NCBI GenBank assembly: GCA_963727575.1 | Contig: CAVSIA010000020.1 | Location: 1 to 64,000, forward strand | DNA from: JAHQVI01 sp963727575 | GTDB lineage: Bacteria > Pseudomonadota > Alphaproteobacteria > Rhizobiales > Rhodomicrobiaceae | Direction: 5' to 3' | DNA length: 64,000 nt | Shown here: piece by piece, positions 18,643-29,200 of the stretch | How the letters are laid out: every line of letters begins with the position of its first letter | How positions within the stretch are numbered: position 1 is the stretch's first letter | The notes under the pieces: generated by a model | Database searches by the model: none | Told to the model about the DNA's origin: nothing | The model's input: the letters and a program-made list of their open reading frames with translations, nothing else | Made by a program: the position numbers and the translations under genes

Positions 18643-19976
18643 TCTGCGGCCTGTTCACGGATGGAGACGGGGGAGCCGGCGGGCGCGCCTTCGGCGCCGG
18701 GACGGACTGCGACCGGCGCATTGGCCTTCGCCCAGGCGGCCCGGACGACGGGGCGCACCATATGGAAAATCAGCCCGCCGACCGCGGCCAGCGCGCCGAA
18801 GGCCAGCCATGGCAGCCAGCTCTTGGTGTCGAGCGTCAGATAGAACAGGTGCATCGTGGTGTCGCCAACCCCGGCCTGGTCGATGAAATTGATCATCTCC
18901 AGAACGCCGATCACGCCGATCAGCGCGGCGGTGAGCGGAATGCCGGCAAGCAGGTAAGGTCCGATCAACGTCCCGAGCCGCCCGGCGCGGTAGGCGGGGC
19001 CGTGCATCATGATCAGTCCGGTGAGCCCCTGGGGCACGAACAGCACGGTGCCGACGAAGATCAGGCCGGCGTAGAGCAGCCAGAGCTCGGTCGCCCCGCT
19101 GACCACGGTGCTCAGCAGCGTCAGCACGATGGCGCCGACGATCGGGCCGACGAAAAAGCCGACGCCGCCGATATAGGCCTGGAGCAGCACCTGGCCCGAT
19201 GCGGCCAGATTGACATTGGCTGCCGTGACGATCTCGTATTGCACGGCGAAAATGCCGCCCGCAAGCCCGGCGAAGAAGGCCGAGGCGGCGAAGCTGACGA
19301 AGCGGACCTGGCGCTGGCTGTAGCCGACGAATTCGGCGCGTTCCGGATTGTCGCGCACGGCGTTGGCCATGCGCCCGGCGGGCGTGCGCGAGAAGCGGTA
19401 CATCAGATAGGCGGCGACGAAGAACCAGAAGGCGGCGAAATAATAGACTTCGATTTGCTGGGCGAGGTTGATGCCGAATAGCACCGGCCCCTTGGTTCGG
19501 TCGGCGTTAACGCCCTCCTCGCCGCCGAAGAACGCGACAAGGATGAGCGCCGAGCCTGCCACCAGCTCGGCGATGCCGAGCGAGATCATGGCGAAGACCG
19601 TGCCCGCCCGGCGCGTCGAGAAGCTGCCGAAAACGATGCCGAAGATCAGGCCGAACAATCCGCCGAACAGCGGCATCAGCACCACCGGGATCGGCCATCC
19701 CTCGGCGATGACGTTCATCACATGCATGCTGAAATAGCCGCCGAGGCCGAAATAGACGGCGTGCCCGAAAGACAGCATCCCGCCCTGTCCGAGCAGCATG
19801 TTGTAGGCCAGCGCGAACACGGCGGAGATGCAGATCTGGGTGAGGATGGTCAGGCCGAAATTCGAGCTGACCATCGGCAGCACGACCAGCACCACCGCGA
19901 ACGCCGCCCAGAAGATGAGCCGGCGGCGGCGGCTTTCGGCGTTGAGCGCCCGGCGCGTTTCGGTGAGCGTGCTCAT
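18639..19976 (-). CDS. livM: Branched-chain amino-acid ABC transporter permease LivM
   Basis: This 445-residue inner-membrane permease contains the LivM core, with MLLGQGGMLSFGHAVYFGLGGY, MISLGIAELVAGSALILV and a GxxGxFVGP-like GGVGFFVGPIVGA motif. It is about 100 residues longer than usual. The extra C-terminal part has at least two further hydrophobic segments (LAGIPLTAALIGVIGVL and LAFGALAAVGGLIFH), then a Pro/Ala-rich tail. It overlaps livH and livG by 4 bases each. Confidence 0.93.
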   Translation of the reverse strand: MSTLTETRRALNAESRRRRLIFWAAFAVVLVVLPMVSSNFGLTILTQICISAVFALAYNMLLGQGGMLSFGHAVYFGLGGYFSMHVMNVIAEGWPIPVVLMPLFGGLFGLIFGIVFGSFSTRRAGTVFAMISLGIAELVAGSALILVAFFGGEEGVNADRTKGPVLFGINLAQQIEVYYFAAFWFFVAAYLMYRFSRTPAGRMANAVRDNPERAEFVGYSQRQVRFVSFAASAFFAGLAGGIFAVQYEIVTAANVNLAASGQVLLQAYIGGVGFFVGPIVGAIVLTLLSTVVSGATELWLLYAGLIFVGTVLFVPQGLTGLIMMHGPAYRAGRLGTLIGPYLLAGIPLTAALIGVIGVLEMINFIDQAGVGDTTMHLFYLTLDTKSWLPWLAFGALAAVGGLIFHMVRPVVRAAWAKANAPVAVRPGAEGAPAGSPVSIREQAAE

Positions 19977-20920
19977 GTCTCGCGCGTCCCGAACAGGCCC
20001 GTCGGCCGGAAGATCAGCACCAGGACGAGCAGCAGGTAAGGCAGAAGCGGCGCCACCTGGGGCAGGGTGGCGAACCAGACATCGTGCATGAAGCTTTCCC
20101 GCGTCACCACGATGCCGACCAAGGCCAGGACATCGGCGAGCGACCCGTCGACGGCGACGGCGAAATTATGCAGCACGCCGATGATGAGCGACGCCACGAA
20201 CGCCCCGGTCAGCGAACCGAGGCCGCCGAGCACGACGACGACGAACACGATGCTGCCGAGTTCGAAGCCCATGGCCGGGTAGGTGCCGAGCACCGGTCCG
20301 GCGATCACCCCGGCGACACCCGCAAGCGCCGTGCCGACGCCGAAGGTCACCATGAAGATCAGCGGCACGTTGTGGCCGAGCATGGCGACGACTTGCGGCT
20401 GGTTGATCGCGGCCTGGATGATCAGGCCGATCCGCGTGCGCGTCAGCACGACGAGGAGCGCGATGAAGATCGCGATCGAGATCAGCAGCATGAACATCTT
20501 GTAGGTCGGGAAATTCGAGCCGAAGAGGGTGAACAGCGCGCCGTCGAGACTGGGCGGCTCGCGGTAAGGTTTCTGGTCCCGGCCCCAGGCGAATTGCACG
20601 ACTTCCTCGAGCAGAAAGGCGAGGCCGAAGGTGAAGATCAGCTCGGGCACATGGCCGAAACGATGCACATGGCGCAGCCCGTAGCGTTCGACGAAGGCGC
20701 CGAACACGCCGACGATGATCGGCGCGATGACGAGCCCCGGCCAGTAGCCGATATAGGTCGAAATCGAATAGGCGAAATAGGCGCCCAGCATGTAGAAGCT
20801 CGCGTGGGCGAAATTGAGCACGCCCATCATGCTGAAGATCACGGTCAGCCCGCTTGCGAGCAGGAACAGAAGCAGGCCGTAGACGAGCCCGTTCAGCAGC
20901 GAAAAGACGACTGTCTCCAT
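19973..20920 (-). CDS. livH: Branched-chain amino-acid ABC transporter permease LivH
   Basis: This 315-residue permease pairs with LivM to form the channel. It begins LLNGLVYGLLLFLLASGLTVIFSMMGVLNFAHASFYMLGAY, the family N-terminus, and contains the conserved GLGSLTGAFVASLIIG segment near residue 235, the loop that contacts the ATPase. The stop overlaps the livM start (ATGA). It lies 95 bases downstream of the binding-protein gene. Confidence 0.94.
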   Translation of the reverse strand: METVVFSLLNGLVYGLLLFLLASGLTVIFSMMGVLNFAHASFYMLGAYFAYSISTYIGYWPGLVIAPIIVGVFGAFVERYGLRHVHRFGHVPELIFTFGLAFLLEEVVQFAWGRDQKPYREPPSLDGALFTLFGSNFPTYKMFMLLISIAIFIALLVVLTRTRIGLIIQAAINQPQVVAMLGHNVPLIFMVTFGVGTALAGVAGVIAGPVLGTYPAMGFELGSIVFVVVVLGGLGSLTGAFVASLIIGVLHNFAVAVDGSLADVLALVGIVVTRESFMHDVWFATLPQVAPLLPYLLLVLVLIFRPTGLFGTRET

Positions 20921-21015
20921 AGCGCACCCCGATGCGTCACGAATACGATCAGGGCAGCGCCCACCCGGTCGCGGAATGATCCGCTCGCGGACGGAGGCTG
21001 CCCCGTTAGGCCCGG

Positions 21016-22264
21016 TTAGGACGGACGCTGCATCTTGCAGGTCGTCTCGGTCGTGTTCTGCTCGCTTGGAACGCTGGTCTGCTCGACGATCCCGTAGCCG
21101 GAATTGTCGTAGTCGTATTTCACGCCTTCATTGGTGTGAACGAAGATCTGCAGCGGCATCTGAAGCTGGTGATCCTCGGCGCGCATCTTCACCTTGTCGC
21201 CGGCGAGCGTGGTGTATTCCATGCCTTCCAGCGCCTTGGCGACCTCGACCGGCTTGGTGCTGCCGGCCTTCTCCATCGCCTTGCCGAGCATGTCGGTCAT
21301 CACGGCGATGCGGCTGTAGATCAGGTCTTCCTTCGGATACTTCGCCTTGAACTTCTCGATATAGGCTTCGTTCTCAGGCGTCTTCGGCGGATTCAGGTGG
21401 CCTTCGCCGACGACGAAGACGCGGCCCTTGCCGGACTCGCCGATCGTGCCCGTCACGCCCGTGCCAGCGGCATAGAAGGTGTAGATTTTGGCCTTGATGC
21501 CCATATCGCTGATCGACTTGGCGAGGTTCACCATGTCGGAGCCCCAGTTGCCGGTGATGATGGCATCGGCGCCGGAGGCCTGGATCTTCTGCACATAAGG
21601 CGTGAAGTCCTTCACCTTGCCGATCGGGTGCAGCTCGTCGCCGACGATCTCGATATCGGGACGCTTTTCGGTGATGTATTTCTTGGCGCCGGCGGACACG
21701 GCCTTACCGAAGGAATAGTCCTGCCCGATGATGTAGACCTTCTTGATGTCCTTGTCGGCTTTGATGGTCTCGGTGATGGTGTTCAGCTTCATGTCGGCAT
21801 TGCCGTCGAAGCGGAAGTGCCAGAAGCTGCAATTCTCGTTGGTCAGCGCCGGGTCGACGGCGGAGTGATTGAGGAACAGCACGCGCTGATCCGGATTGCG
21901 CTCATTGTGCTTGTTGAGCGCGTCGACGATGGCATGGGCGACGCCGGAGCTGTTGCCCTGCGACGACGTAGCTGACGCCCTGGCTGATGGCTTTCTGGAG
22001 CTGGACCAGCGTTTCCTTCGGATTGACCTGGCCGTCGAGACCGAGGATCTCGACCTCGAGCTTGCTACCCCCGACTTCCTTTCCGGCAAGAAACTGATCG
22101 GAGGCGAATTCCAGCTCGCGCAGCGCGGCCAGACCGTTGGCGGCGAAAGGCCCCGACAGCCCTTCGATCAGCGCGATCTTGACCTTTTCGGCGTGGACGA
22201 CATTGACGGTAGCGGCAATGGACAAGGCTGCGGCACCCGCAGCCAGCAAAAGCTTTCTAAACAC
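21016..22264 (-). pseudogene. livK: Branched-chain amino-acid binding protein LivK, single-base frameshift
   Basis: This is the periplasmic ligand-binding protein of the adjacent LivHMGF importer. It starts at GTG 22264 (GGGAGGAAATC upstream) with a signal peptide (RKLLLAAGAAALSIAATVNVVHA) and the mature start EKVKIALIEGLSGPFA. At the CCC run 21955-21957 (plus strand) one extra base breaks the frame after VSYVVAG. The rest (NSSGVAHAIVDALNKHNERN to 21016) is intact in the next frame. The total would be about 415 residues. A homopolymer insertion in an otherwise perfect operon points to sequence error. The ligand may be an amino acid or amide. Confidence 0.88.
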
Positions 22265-22576
22265 GATTTCCTCCCTAGCATGCACTTTGGACCGGCGGGG
22301 CATGTGATGCGCCCCTTCCGACCGGGGGCAATTCTGTCATCGGCGGCTGCGTAAAACAATGATTTCTATAGATTGCGTATTTGGAATGAGATCGATCGCT
22401 CGAAATTTGAGCAGAAGCGCCACTCATCTTTGAAATTCGCATGGTTCTGCTCGGCGGATTTGCGGAAATTCAGTTGAGTTGAGCGCAAGTCTCTCCGTCC
22501 GCGAGTGGGCACTCACGGTGTTCAGACGAGTGATGATCGCGGACCGGACGAACCGCCCGGCCGCGGGGCGATCCGG
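22265..22576. other. Upstream region of the liv operon
   Basis: No gene is supported. This stretch lies between the binding-protein start and the end of the monooxygenase gene, both read leftwards, so it should hold the liv promoter. It is somewhat AT-rich around 22355-22440. I saw no clear terminator for the monooxygenase. Confidence 0.4.
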
Positions 22577-23914
22577 TCAGGCTCCGCCTAGGCCTTGCGC
22601 ACAGTCTTTGGCCAATTGTCTGGCGTAGCTGCGGAAGTCTACCTCCAGCGTGTAGCGGGCCGAGTTGACGTAGCGCCGGGTCAGCTCGGCGTGATGATGA
22701 TCGATTTCTTGCTCCATGGTCGCCCGTTCCGGCAGCGCGACCTCCCCCGCCAGAACCGCCGCAAGCCATCGCGCCTGCCGCTCGACAAGCGGGATGGTCG
22801 GGCCGACCGGCTGCAGCAGGCCGGCGAAATAGAGCCCCGGCCGGTCGGGCACGGCCATGCGCCGGTAGAGCCGCACCTTCTCGTTGTCCTTCACGGAAAA
22901 CACGCGCGCGTCGAGAAACGGGAATTCGGTCTCGTAGCCTATCGCGTAGATGATGGTGTCGTAGCGCCCGCGGCGGCCGTCCTCGAACACCACCTCGTGG
23001 CCGGAGAACTCCCTGATATCGGGGCGGATCTCGATCCAGCCATGGCCGAGATAGGGCAGCAGCTCCTGGCTGAGCGTCGCGTGCTCGCGCCAGATCGGAT
23101 GGGCGGGCTTGGGCAGGCCGAACTTCTCCTGAGGCCCGGCGAGAAACCGGGCGGCCTTGCCCACCAGCGCACGCGACACCGGCACCGGCAGGCGCAGCTT
23201 GCCGGCGAGGAACGTGCCCCAGCGATCGACCGGCACGCCGAGCATATATTTCGGCAGCACCCAGGCGCTGCGCCGCGTCGAGACGTGCAAGCTGTCGGCG
23301 ACGCGCGCGACATCGACCGCAATATCGACGGCCGAATTGCCGATGCCGACGATCAGCACGTTCTGGCCGATGAACGGCTCGGGCGTTTCGTAATGATGCG
23401 AGTGCAGCAGCTCGCCGTCGAACTGGCCGGGGAAGGACGGCGTTCGCGGCTTCCACAAATGGCCGTTGGCGACGATCACCGTGGGATAGCGGCGCTCGGT
23501 GCCGTCTTCGAGCGTCACGATCCAGCCGCCGCTGTCATCCGGGGCGACATGCGTAACCTCCCGGCGGAAGGTGATCAGATCGCGCAGGCCGAAGCGATCC
23601 GCGAAGGCCTCGAAATAGCGCAATACGTCACGATGGGACGGAAAGTCTGGCGAGCCGTGCGGAAAGGGAAAGTCGGAATAGGCGAGATTCTTGATGCTGG
23701 TGTCGATATGCAGGCTGCGGTAGCAGGAGGAGGCGCCGTTGTCGTTCTGGTAGCGCCACATGCCGCCGATCTTCGAGCCGCGCTCGAAGCAGTCAAAGGC
23801 GAGCCCGGTCTCCTTGAGCACTTTCGCTGTGATCAGGCCCGACGATCCCGCGCCGACGATGCAGATCTCGGGCGCCGTCGCCCTTCCGTTCACAAGGGTA
23901 TGCGCGTCGGCCAT
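22577..23914 (-). CDS. Flavin-containing (Baeyer-Villiger/FMO-type) monooxygenase
   Basis: This 445-residue protein uses FAD and NADPH to oxygenate soft nucleophiles or ketones. The FAD site is ICIVGAGSSGLITAKVL (residues about 17-33). The FMO fingerprint FxGxxxHxxxY is exact in FDGELLHSHHY. The NADPH site is VLIVGIGNSAVDIAVDV, and YDTIIYAIGYETEFPF supplies the ATG-like motif. Length fits a class B FMO. Substrate unknown. It stands between the liv operon and a divergent sugar-acid dehydrogenase-like gene. Confidence 0.87.
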   Translation of the reverse strand: MADAHTLVNGRATAPEICIVGAGSSGLITAKVLKETGLAFDCFERGSKIGGMWRYQNDNGASSCYRSLHIDTSIKNLAYSDFPFPHGSPDFPSHRDVLRYFEAFADRFGLRDLITFRREVTHVAPDDSGGWIVTLEDGTERRYPTVIVANGHLWKPRTPSFPGQFDGELLHSHHYETPEPFIGQNVLIVGIGNSAVDIAVDVARVADSLHVSTRRSAWVLPKYMLGVPVDRWGTFLAGKLRLPVPVSRALVGKAARFLAGPQEKFGLPKPAHPIWREHATLSQELLPYLGHGWIEIRPDIREFSGHEVVFEDGRRGRYDTIIYAIGYETEFPFLDARVFSVKDNEKVRLYRRMAVPDRPGLYFAGLLQPVGPTIPLVERQARWLAAVLAGEVALPERATMEQEIDHHHAELTRRYVNSARYTLEVDFRSYARQLAKDCAQGLGGA

Positions 23915-24093
23915 TTGCGTCCCGTGACCTCTTCATATCCGTTATAATCCCCGGGGCGGGCTTCGGCGTCTTCGGCGCGAAGCCTTGACGATGATGCCGG
24001 GACCGACAACTTACCCGATGTTCATCAAACATACCAAGCGGTAAGCCGTGCAGGCCTGACGTTGCCGCCGAAAGTCTGATTTGGGAGAAAGTC

Positions 24094-25080
24094 ATGCGCG
24101 TTCTGGTCACGGGGGCAGGTGGCTTTGTCGGCCGGGGGCTGATATCGGCGCTGCTGAAGGGCCCGGCCCTGGTGGGAGATAGCGGGGCTGAGCAGGTCAG
24201 CGAGCTGATCGCCACCGATCTGAATGAGCTCGGCCTCGCCGGCTTGCCGAATGATCCGCGCCTGAGCCCGCGCGCTGGAGACCTGTGCCGGGCGGATTTC
24301 CGCGAGGCGCTGTTCGAGAAGCGGATCGACAGCGTTTTCCACCTTGCCGCGACGCTGACGACGGACGCCGAGACCGATTTCGAGCGCGGAATGGCGGTCA
24401 ACGTTCTCGGCGTGCTCGATCTCCTCGAAGCCTGCCGCATCCAGGGCAACCGGCCGCGCTTCCTCTATCCCAGCTCGATCGCGTCCTTCGGCGGCCCGCT
24501 GCCGGAAACGGTCGACGACAGCGTCGTGCACACCCCGCAGACCTCCTATGGCACGGCCAAGGCGATCGCCGAGTTGCTGATCAATGACTATAGCCGCCAC
24601 GGCTTCGTCGACGGCCGGGTGCTGCGTCTGCCGATCGTGCTGATCCGGCCGGGCGCGCCGAGCCCTTCGGTGTCGGACAAAGTGGCCTCGATCGTGCGCG
24701 AGCCGCTCAAGGGCAATGACGTCATCTGTCCGCTGGCGCCGGATACGAAGGTGCCGGTCGCCTCGGTGCGCAGCGTGGCCGCGGCGCTGATCAAGCTGCA
24801 CAATCTGCCCGCCGACCGCTTCGGCCATACCCGGGCGATGAATCTTCCCTCGCTGACCGTATCGATCGCCGAGATGGTCGCCGCGCTCGAGGCGTTCGAC
24901 TTTCCCGGACCGCGCGGCGCGGTGACATGGCAACCGGATGAACAGCTCCAGACCATCGTCGAAAGCTGGCCGCGCTTCTTCGTGTCGGAGGAGGCCCGCC
25001 GCCACGGCATCGCCGCGGATGCCAGCTTCACCGATATTCTACGAGCGTATGTCGAGGATTTTCCACCGCGATCCGCCTGA
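24094..25080 (+). CDS. denD: NAD-dependent epimerase/dehydratase-type dehydrogenase, DenD-like
   Basis: This 328-residue extended short-chain dehydrogenase has an N-terminal NAD motif VLVTGAGGFVGRGL (GxxGxxG) and the catalytic Ser/Tyr/Lys in YPSSIASFGG and TSYGTAKAIAELL. Sequences such as HLAATLTTDAETDFERGMAVNV and LRLPIVLIRPGAPSPSVSDKVASIVREPLKG match D-erythronate dehydrogenase (DenD) and LtnD-associated epimerase-like enzymes. That assignment is from memory of the family, and the neighbours do not include the kinase and aldolase expected for four-carbon acid use. Another sugar-nucleotide-like substrate is possible. Confidence 0.75.
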   Translation: MRVLVTGAGGFVGRGLISALLKGPALVGDSGAEQVSELIATDLNELGLAGLPNDPRLSPRAGDLCRADFREALFEKRIDSVFHLAATLTTDAETDFERGMAVNVLGVLDLLEACRIQGNRPRFLYPSSIASFGGPLPETVDDSVVHTPQTSYGTAKAIAELLINDYSRHGFVDGRVLRLPIVLIRPGAPSPSVSDKVASIVREPLKGNDVICPLAPDTKVPVASVRSVAAALIKLHNLPADRFGHTRAMNLPSLTVSIAEMVAALEAFDFPGPRGAVTWQPDEQLQTIVESWPRFFVSEEARRHGIAADASFTDILRAYVEDFPPRSA

Positions 25081-25201
25081 CCGCGCCGCTCCGGCGATAC
25101 TGGCCCGAGCCAACCCACTATGGTTCTGATATTGTGCGCCAAAACGCCACCGCGCGCTGGGTGCACAATCAGCGGCGCGCCGGATTTCGGGGAGGGGACC
25201 C

Positions 25202-25564
25202 ATGCCGATCGTTTTCCGCGTGCTCGTGTGGCTGGCGCGGATGGCGCCGCGCGCCGCACTGGCCGTGTTTCAATGGTATGCGGCCGATCTGATCGCCGAC
25301 CTGATCCTTGCCTCCACCAGGCCGGGCGAGCACGAGGGCACCTATGCCGAAACGCTCCGCAACCTCGCCAAGACCTCCTTCGTCTATCGCAAGGTGTTCC
25401 TGCGCCTGCTGAAAGCCTCGCTTGAAGAGGCGGCATGGAACGCCTTCGTCGCCTATGCCGAACGCATCCGGCACACCGAGACCGACGAAGACATGCGCGA
25501 GGCCGCCGAGCAGATTGCCGGCTACGACGCCGACACCGCCGCGGCAGCCCAGCCTCAGGGTTGA
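25202..25564 (+). CDS. Small hypothetical protein with hydrophobic N-terminus
   Basis: This 120-residue protein starts at ATG 25202 behind GGGGAGGGGACCC, a strong ribosome site. Residues 1-37 are hydrophobic (FRVLVWLARMAPRAALAVFQWYA) and may be membrane-associated. Residues 40-105 are predicted helical and charged. No family was recognised. Good codon use and the ribosome site make it a likely real gene. It is convergent with the LOV gene. Confidence 0.6.
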   Translation: MPIVFRVLVWLARMAPRAALAVFQWYAADLIADLILASTRPGEHEGTYAETLRNLAKTSFVYRKVFLRLLKASLEEAAWNAFVAYAERIRHTETDEDMREAAEQIAGYDADTAAAAQPQG

Positions 25565-25590
25565 ACCGTCGATGCGCGGGGGCGGCGCGT

Positions 25591-26118
25591 TCAGTAGCGC
25601 GGCGCCATCAGCTTGGCGCGTACCAGGCTGACGGCCGACGATGCAAGGAGCTGGCGGGTCTTGATCTGGATGAGTTGCGTCTCGTTGGCCAGATCGCCGA
25701 CACCGTAGGCCAGCATTTCGGCATGGCCGTCGAGCGCCGCGGCGGAGATCGTCTTGCTCACCTCGAGGTGCGACCCCATGAAGAATGTGGCGTTCCCCTG
25801 GCGGTCGTGCAGCGTGAACAGGAACAGCAGGTTTTCGAACCTGCGCCCGCTCTTGGTGTAATTGGTTAACACGGTCTGGCAATCGCGCCCCTCCGCAAGG
25901 CCCTCGCGGGTCTCGCGCAGTGCCAGCTCCTCGGTCCCCTCTCCCTGAAGGAACCGGCAATTCCGCCCGACGATCTCGTCCTGCTGATATTCGGTCAGCC
26001 GGGAGAACGCCTCGTTAACCAGCATCAGGGGCGCATCATCCGCCGCCGCATCGGCGAGCGCTAGGGGAATAGCCGTCTTTGCGAAGAATTGCGCAATCGT
26101 GTCAGGACCGGCAGGCAT
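25591..26118 (-). CDS. Single-domain LOV photoreceptor-like PAS protein
   Basis: This protein of about 175 residues, taken from ATG 26118, has a LOV domain at about 7-120. The flavin-binding signature VGRNCRFLQG carries the photoactive Cys54, followed by NYTKSGRRFENLLFLFTL and FFMGSHLEVS. In characterised LOV domains the last motif carries a Gln that contacts FMN N5/O4. Here it is His117. The last 50 residues are a helix without an output domain. The start could lie upstream (ATG 26196). It is divergent from a CheB-CheR-PAS-HWE kinase, the likely partner, though this is inferred from position. Confidence 0.85.
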   Translation of the reverse strand: MPAGPDTIAQFFAKTAIPLALADAAADDAPLMLVNEAFSRLTEYQQDEIVGRNCRFLQGEGTEELALRETREGLAEGRDCQTVLTNYTKSGRRFENLLFLFTLHDRQGNATFFMGSHLEVSKTISAAALDGHAEMLAYGVGDLANETQLIQIKTRQLLASSAVSLVRAKLMAPRY

Positions 26119-26244
26119 GGATGGAACTCGCGGCCATTTTCGGGTTTTTCTGTTCTTAGCCGCTGTCGGAGCGAGAGCGGCTGCCGATGCCCGCATTTCC
26201 AACGGCCTACATGTCTAATTAGGGGACCGAAAAGGGTCAAGAGT

Positions 26245-29200
26245 ATGCTGGACGACTTCACCTTGACGAGAACTCCGGCTGAGGGAAAGCCGCTCGGCAG
26301 CGTGCCCATCGTCGGCGTCGGCGCGTCAGCGGGTGGGCTGGAAGCGTTCCAGGACCTCGTCACCAGCATGACGCCGTCACTGGATCTCGCGCTTGTCCTG
26401 GTTCAGCATCTCGATCCCGACCACGAAAGTCTCCTGCCGGAGTTACTCGCCAAAAGATCCAAAGTTCCCATTGTTACGATCCGCGACGGGATGGCGGTCG
26501 AGGCGCGGACGATTTATCTCATTCCGCCGAACGCCTCGCTGACGATCGTGGAAGGCCGATTGCGGCTGGCCCCCTTCGAGACGCCGCGCGGCCTGCGCCG
26601 GCCAATCGACCTGTTCTTCGAAAGCCTCGCGGAGGACCAGGGCAGCAATTGCGCCAGTATCATTCTCAGCGGCACCGGCAGCGATGGGAGTATCGGCGTC
26701 AAGGCCATCAAGCAGGCCGGCGGCCTGGTTTTCGTCCAGGACCCCAAATTCGCCAAATATGACGGGATGCCCAACAGCGCCATCGCCACCAATGCCGTCG
26801 ATCTGGTGCTGCCGACCCCCGACATGGTCGGCGTCATCGACGAATATTTCAACCGCCGCGTCGGCATCGAGCCGTCGATCGAGAACGATCGCGAATTCAT
26901 CGCCCGCGTGGCGAAGCATGTGCGCTACCGCACCGGGCACGATTTCGAGCATTACAAGCAGGCGACGTTATTGCGGCGTCTGGCGCGCCGGATGTCTGTG
27001 CTCGGCGTCACCGCACCGAGCGAATATCTGCAGCGGCTGATCTCGGATGCGCGCGAAGCGCAGCAGCTTTTCCGCGATCTGCTGATCAACGTAACCAGCT
27101 TTTTTCGCGACACGCCGATCTTCTCCACACTGCGCACCGAGGCCATCTCCAAGCTGGTGGCCAACAAAGGGCCGAACGACGAGTTGCGGATCTGGGTGCC
27201 GGGCTGCTCCACCGGGCAGGAGGCCTATTCGATCGCCATCCTCCTCGCGGAGGAGCTTTCGCGCACCGATTCGCGGCCCAAGGTCAGCATTTTCGCCACC
27301 GATATCGACGATGACGCGCTGCACACCGCGCGCCTCGGCATCTATCCGAATGCCGTTGCCGAGGAAGTGCCGGAGGATATTTTCGAGCGTTATTTCGCCA
27401 ACACGCCGCAGGGATACCGGATCGCGCCGTCGATCAGGGACATGGTGCGCGTGTCCACCCATAGCCTGATCAAGGATCCGCCGTTCTCCAACCTCGATCT
27501 GGTGTCCTGCCGCAACCTGCTGATCTATTTCGACGAGGAGCTGCAGAGCCAGATCATCCCGGTTTTTCACTACTCGTTGAAGCCCGATGGGTTCCTGTTT
27601 CTGGGGAACAGCGAGAACCTCGGCAAACATGTGCGCCTGTTCGACGAGGTCAACGGCCCGCACCGTCTGTTCAAGCGAAAGCCTGGCCCGTCCCGTCCGC
27701 TCGGGCGTCCGCTGGTCCCGCTGCCGACGGCTGCCGAACCCACCGACTGGACGCTGCCGCCGAGTTCCGCGATGGTTGCCTTCGACCAGCGCACGATCAA
27801 CGAGGCCATGCTGGCGCGGCACGTGCCTGCCCACATCGTCGTCAACAGTGCGCGCGAGGTTATCTATGCCTCGGGGCGGACGGCGCGGTTCCTGGAGCTG
27901 GCGCAGGGCGGCATCCGGTTGAACGTTCTCGATCTCGCCAAGCCGGAGTTGAAGAACATCATGCGCGGTCTGCTGGCCAGCTCGACGCACGAGGCGGGGC
28001 GGAACAAGCACCGGGAATTTGTTGGCGATATCGACGGCAACAAGGTGCATCTGCTACTCTCTGCCGAGCGGCTGGACGACGGCACCACGCTGATCGTCTT
28101 TCAGGACAAATTCGACGTCACCCGGTCTGACGACAATGTGCCGATGACGCCCTATACGGACGATCGGTCAACGAATGAATATGTCCACGATCTCGAGGAG
28201 CAGCTCGACTCCGCGCGCCAGACGATCCGCACGACGGTCGAGGAGCTGGAGACGTCGAATGAGGAGTTGAAAAGCTCCAACGAAGAAATGATGTCGATGA
28301 ACGAGGAGCTTCAGTCCGCCAACGAGGAATTGTCGACGATCAATGAAGAGCTTCAGAACAAGGTCGCCGAGCTGGCCGACGTCAACGGCGACCTCCGCAA
28401 CCTGATCGAGAGCACTGAAATCGCCACCATCTTCCTCGATCCGGAGCTGAAACTGCGCAGCTTCACGCCGGAATCGTGCCGCTATTTCCGCTTCGTCGAC
28501 CATGACCGGGGACGGCCGTTCAGGGACATCAAGACCGATCTCGACGGCAGCGCGCTCTTTGCCGCTTGCAATCGGGTCCTGGCGGATCGGCAGAGCGAGC
28601 AGATCGAAACGCAGACGGCGGACGGAAGCGCCGAGCTGCTGGCACGGGTCGTGCCCTACCGCACCGATGCGGGCCAGATCGACGGCGTGGTTCTGACGCT
28701 AACCCCAGTCACCGAGCTGCGCCGCTATGCGCGCCGGCTGAAGGCGGCGGAGGCCACCGCGACACAGAGGCTTAACGAGATCGAAGAGCTTTACCGCGTC
28801 GCGCCGCAAGCCATGGCAGTGATGGACCGGGATCTTCGCTATATCCGCGTCAACAAGCAACTCGCTGATATCAATGGCATTTCGGCCGACGCTCATATCG
28901 GCAGGACGATCCCAGAGATCATTCCGAAGTTCGGCGCAAAGGTCATTGAGCCGGTGCGTCGTGTTTTCGAGACCGGCGAGACATTGCTTTCGGTCGAGAT
29001 CGTCGGGGAGACGCATGCCGATCCGGGAAATCCGAAAACCTGGGAGGTCGACTGGTATCCGCTCTATCGCGGCGACGAGATCCACGCGGTTGGCGTCAAC
29101 GTTCGCGATGTCACCAAGCATAAGCAGCTCGAGCTGGAGCTTCGCCGCCTGATGCGCGAGTTGCAGCACCGCGTAAAGAATATGCTCGGCAATGTCATGG

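Noticed and set aside
22595..23947. Long open frame on the plus strand opposite the monooxygenase
   Set aside because: The minus-strand frame has exact FAD, FMO and NADPH motifs. The opposite frame has none.
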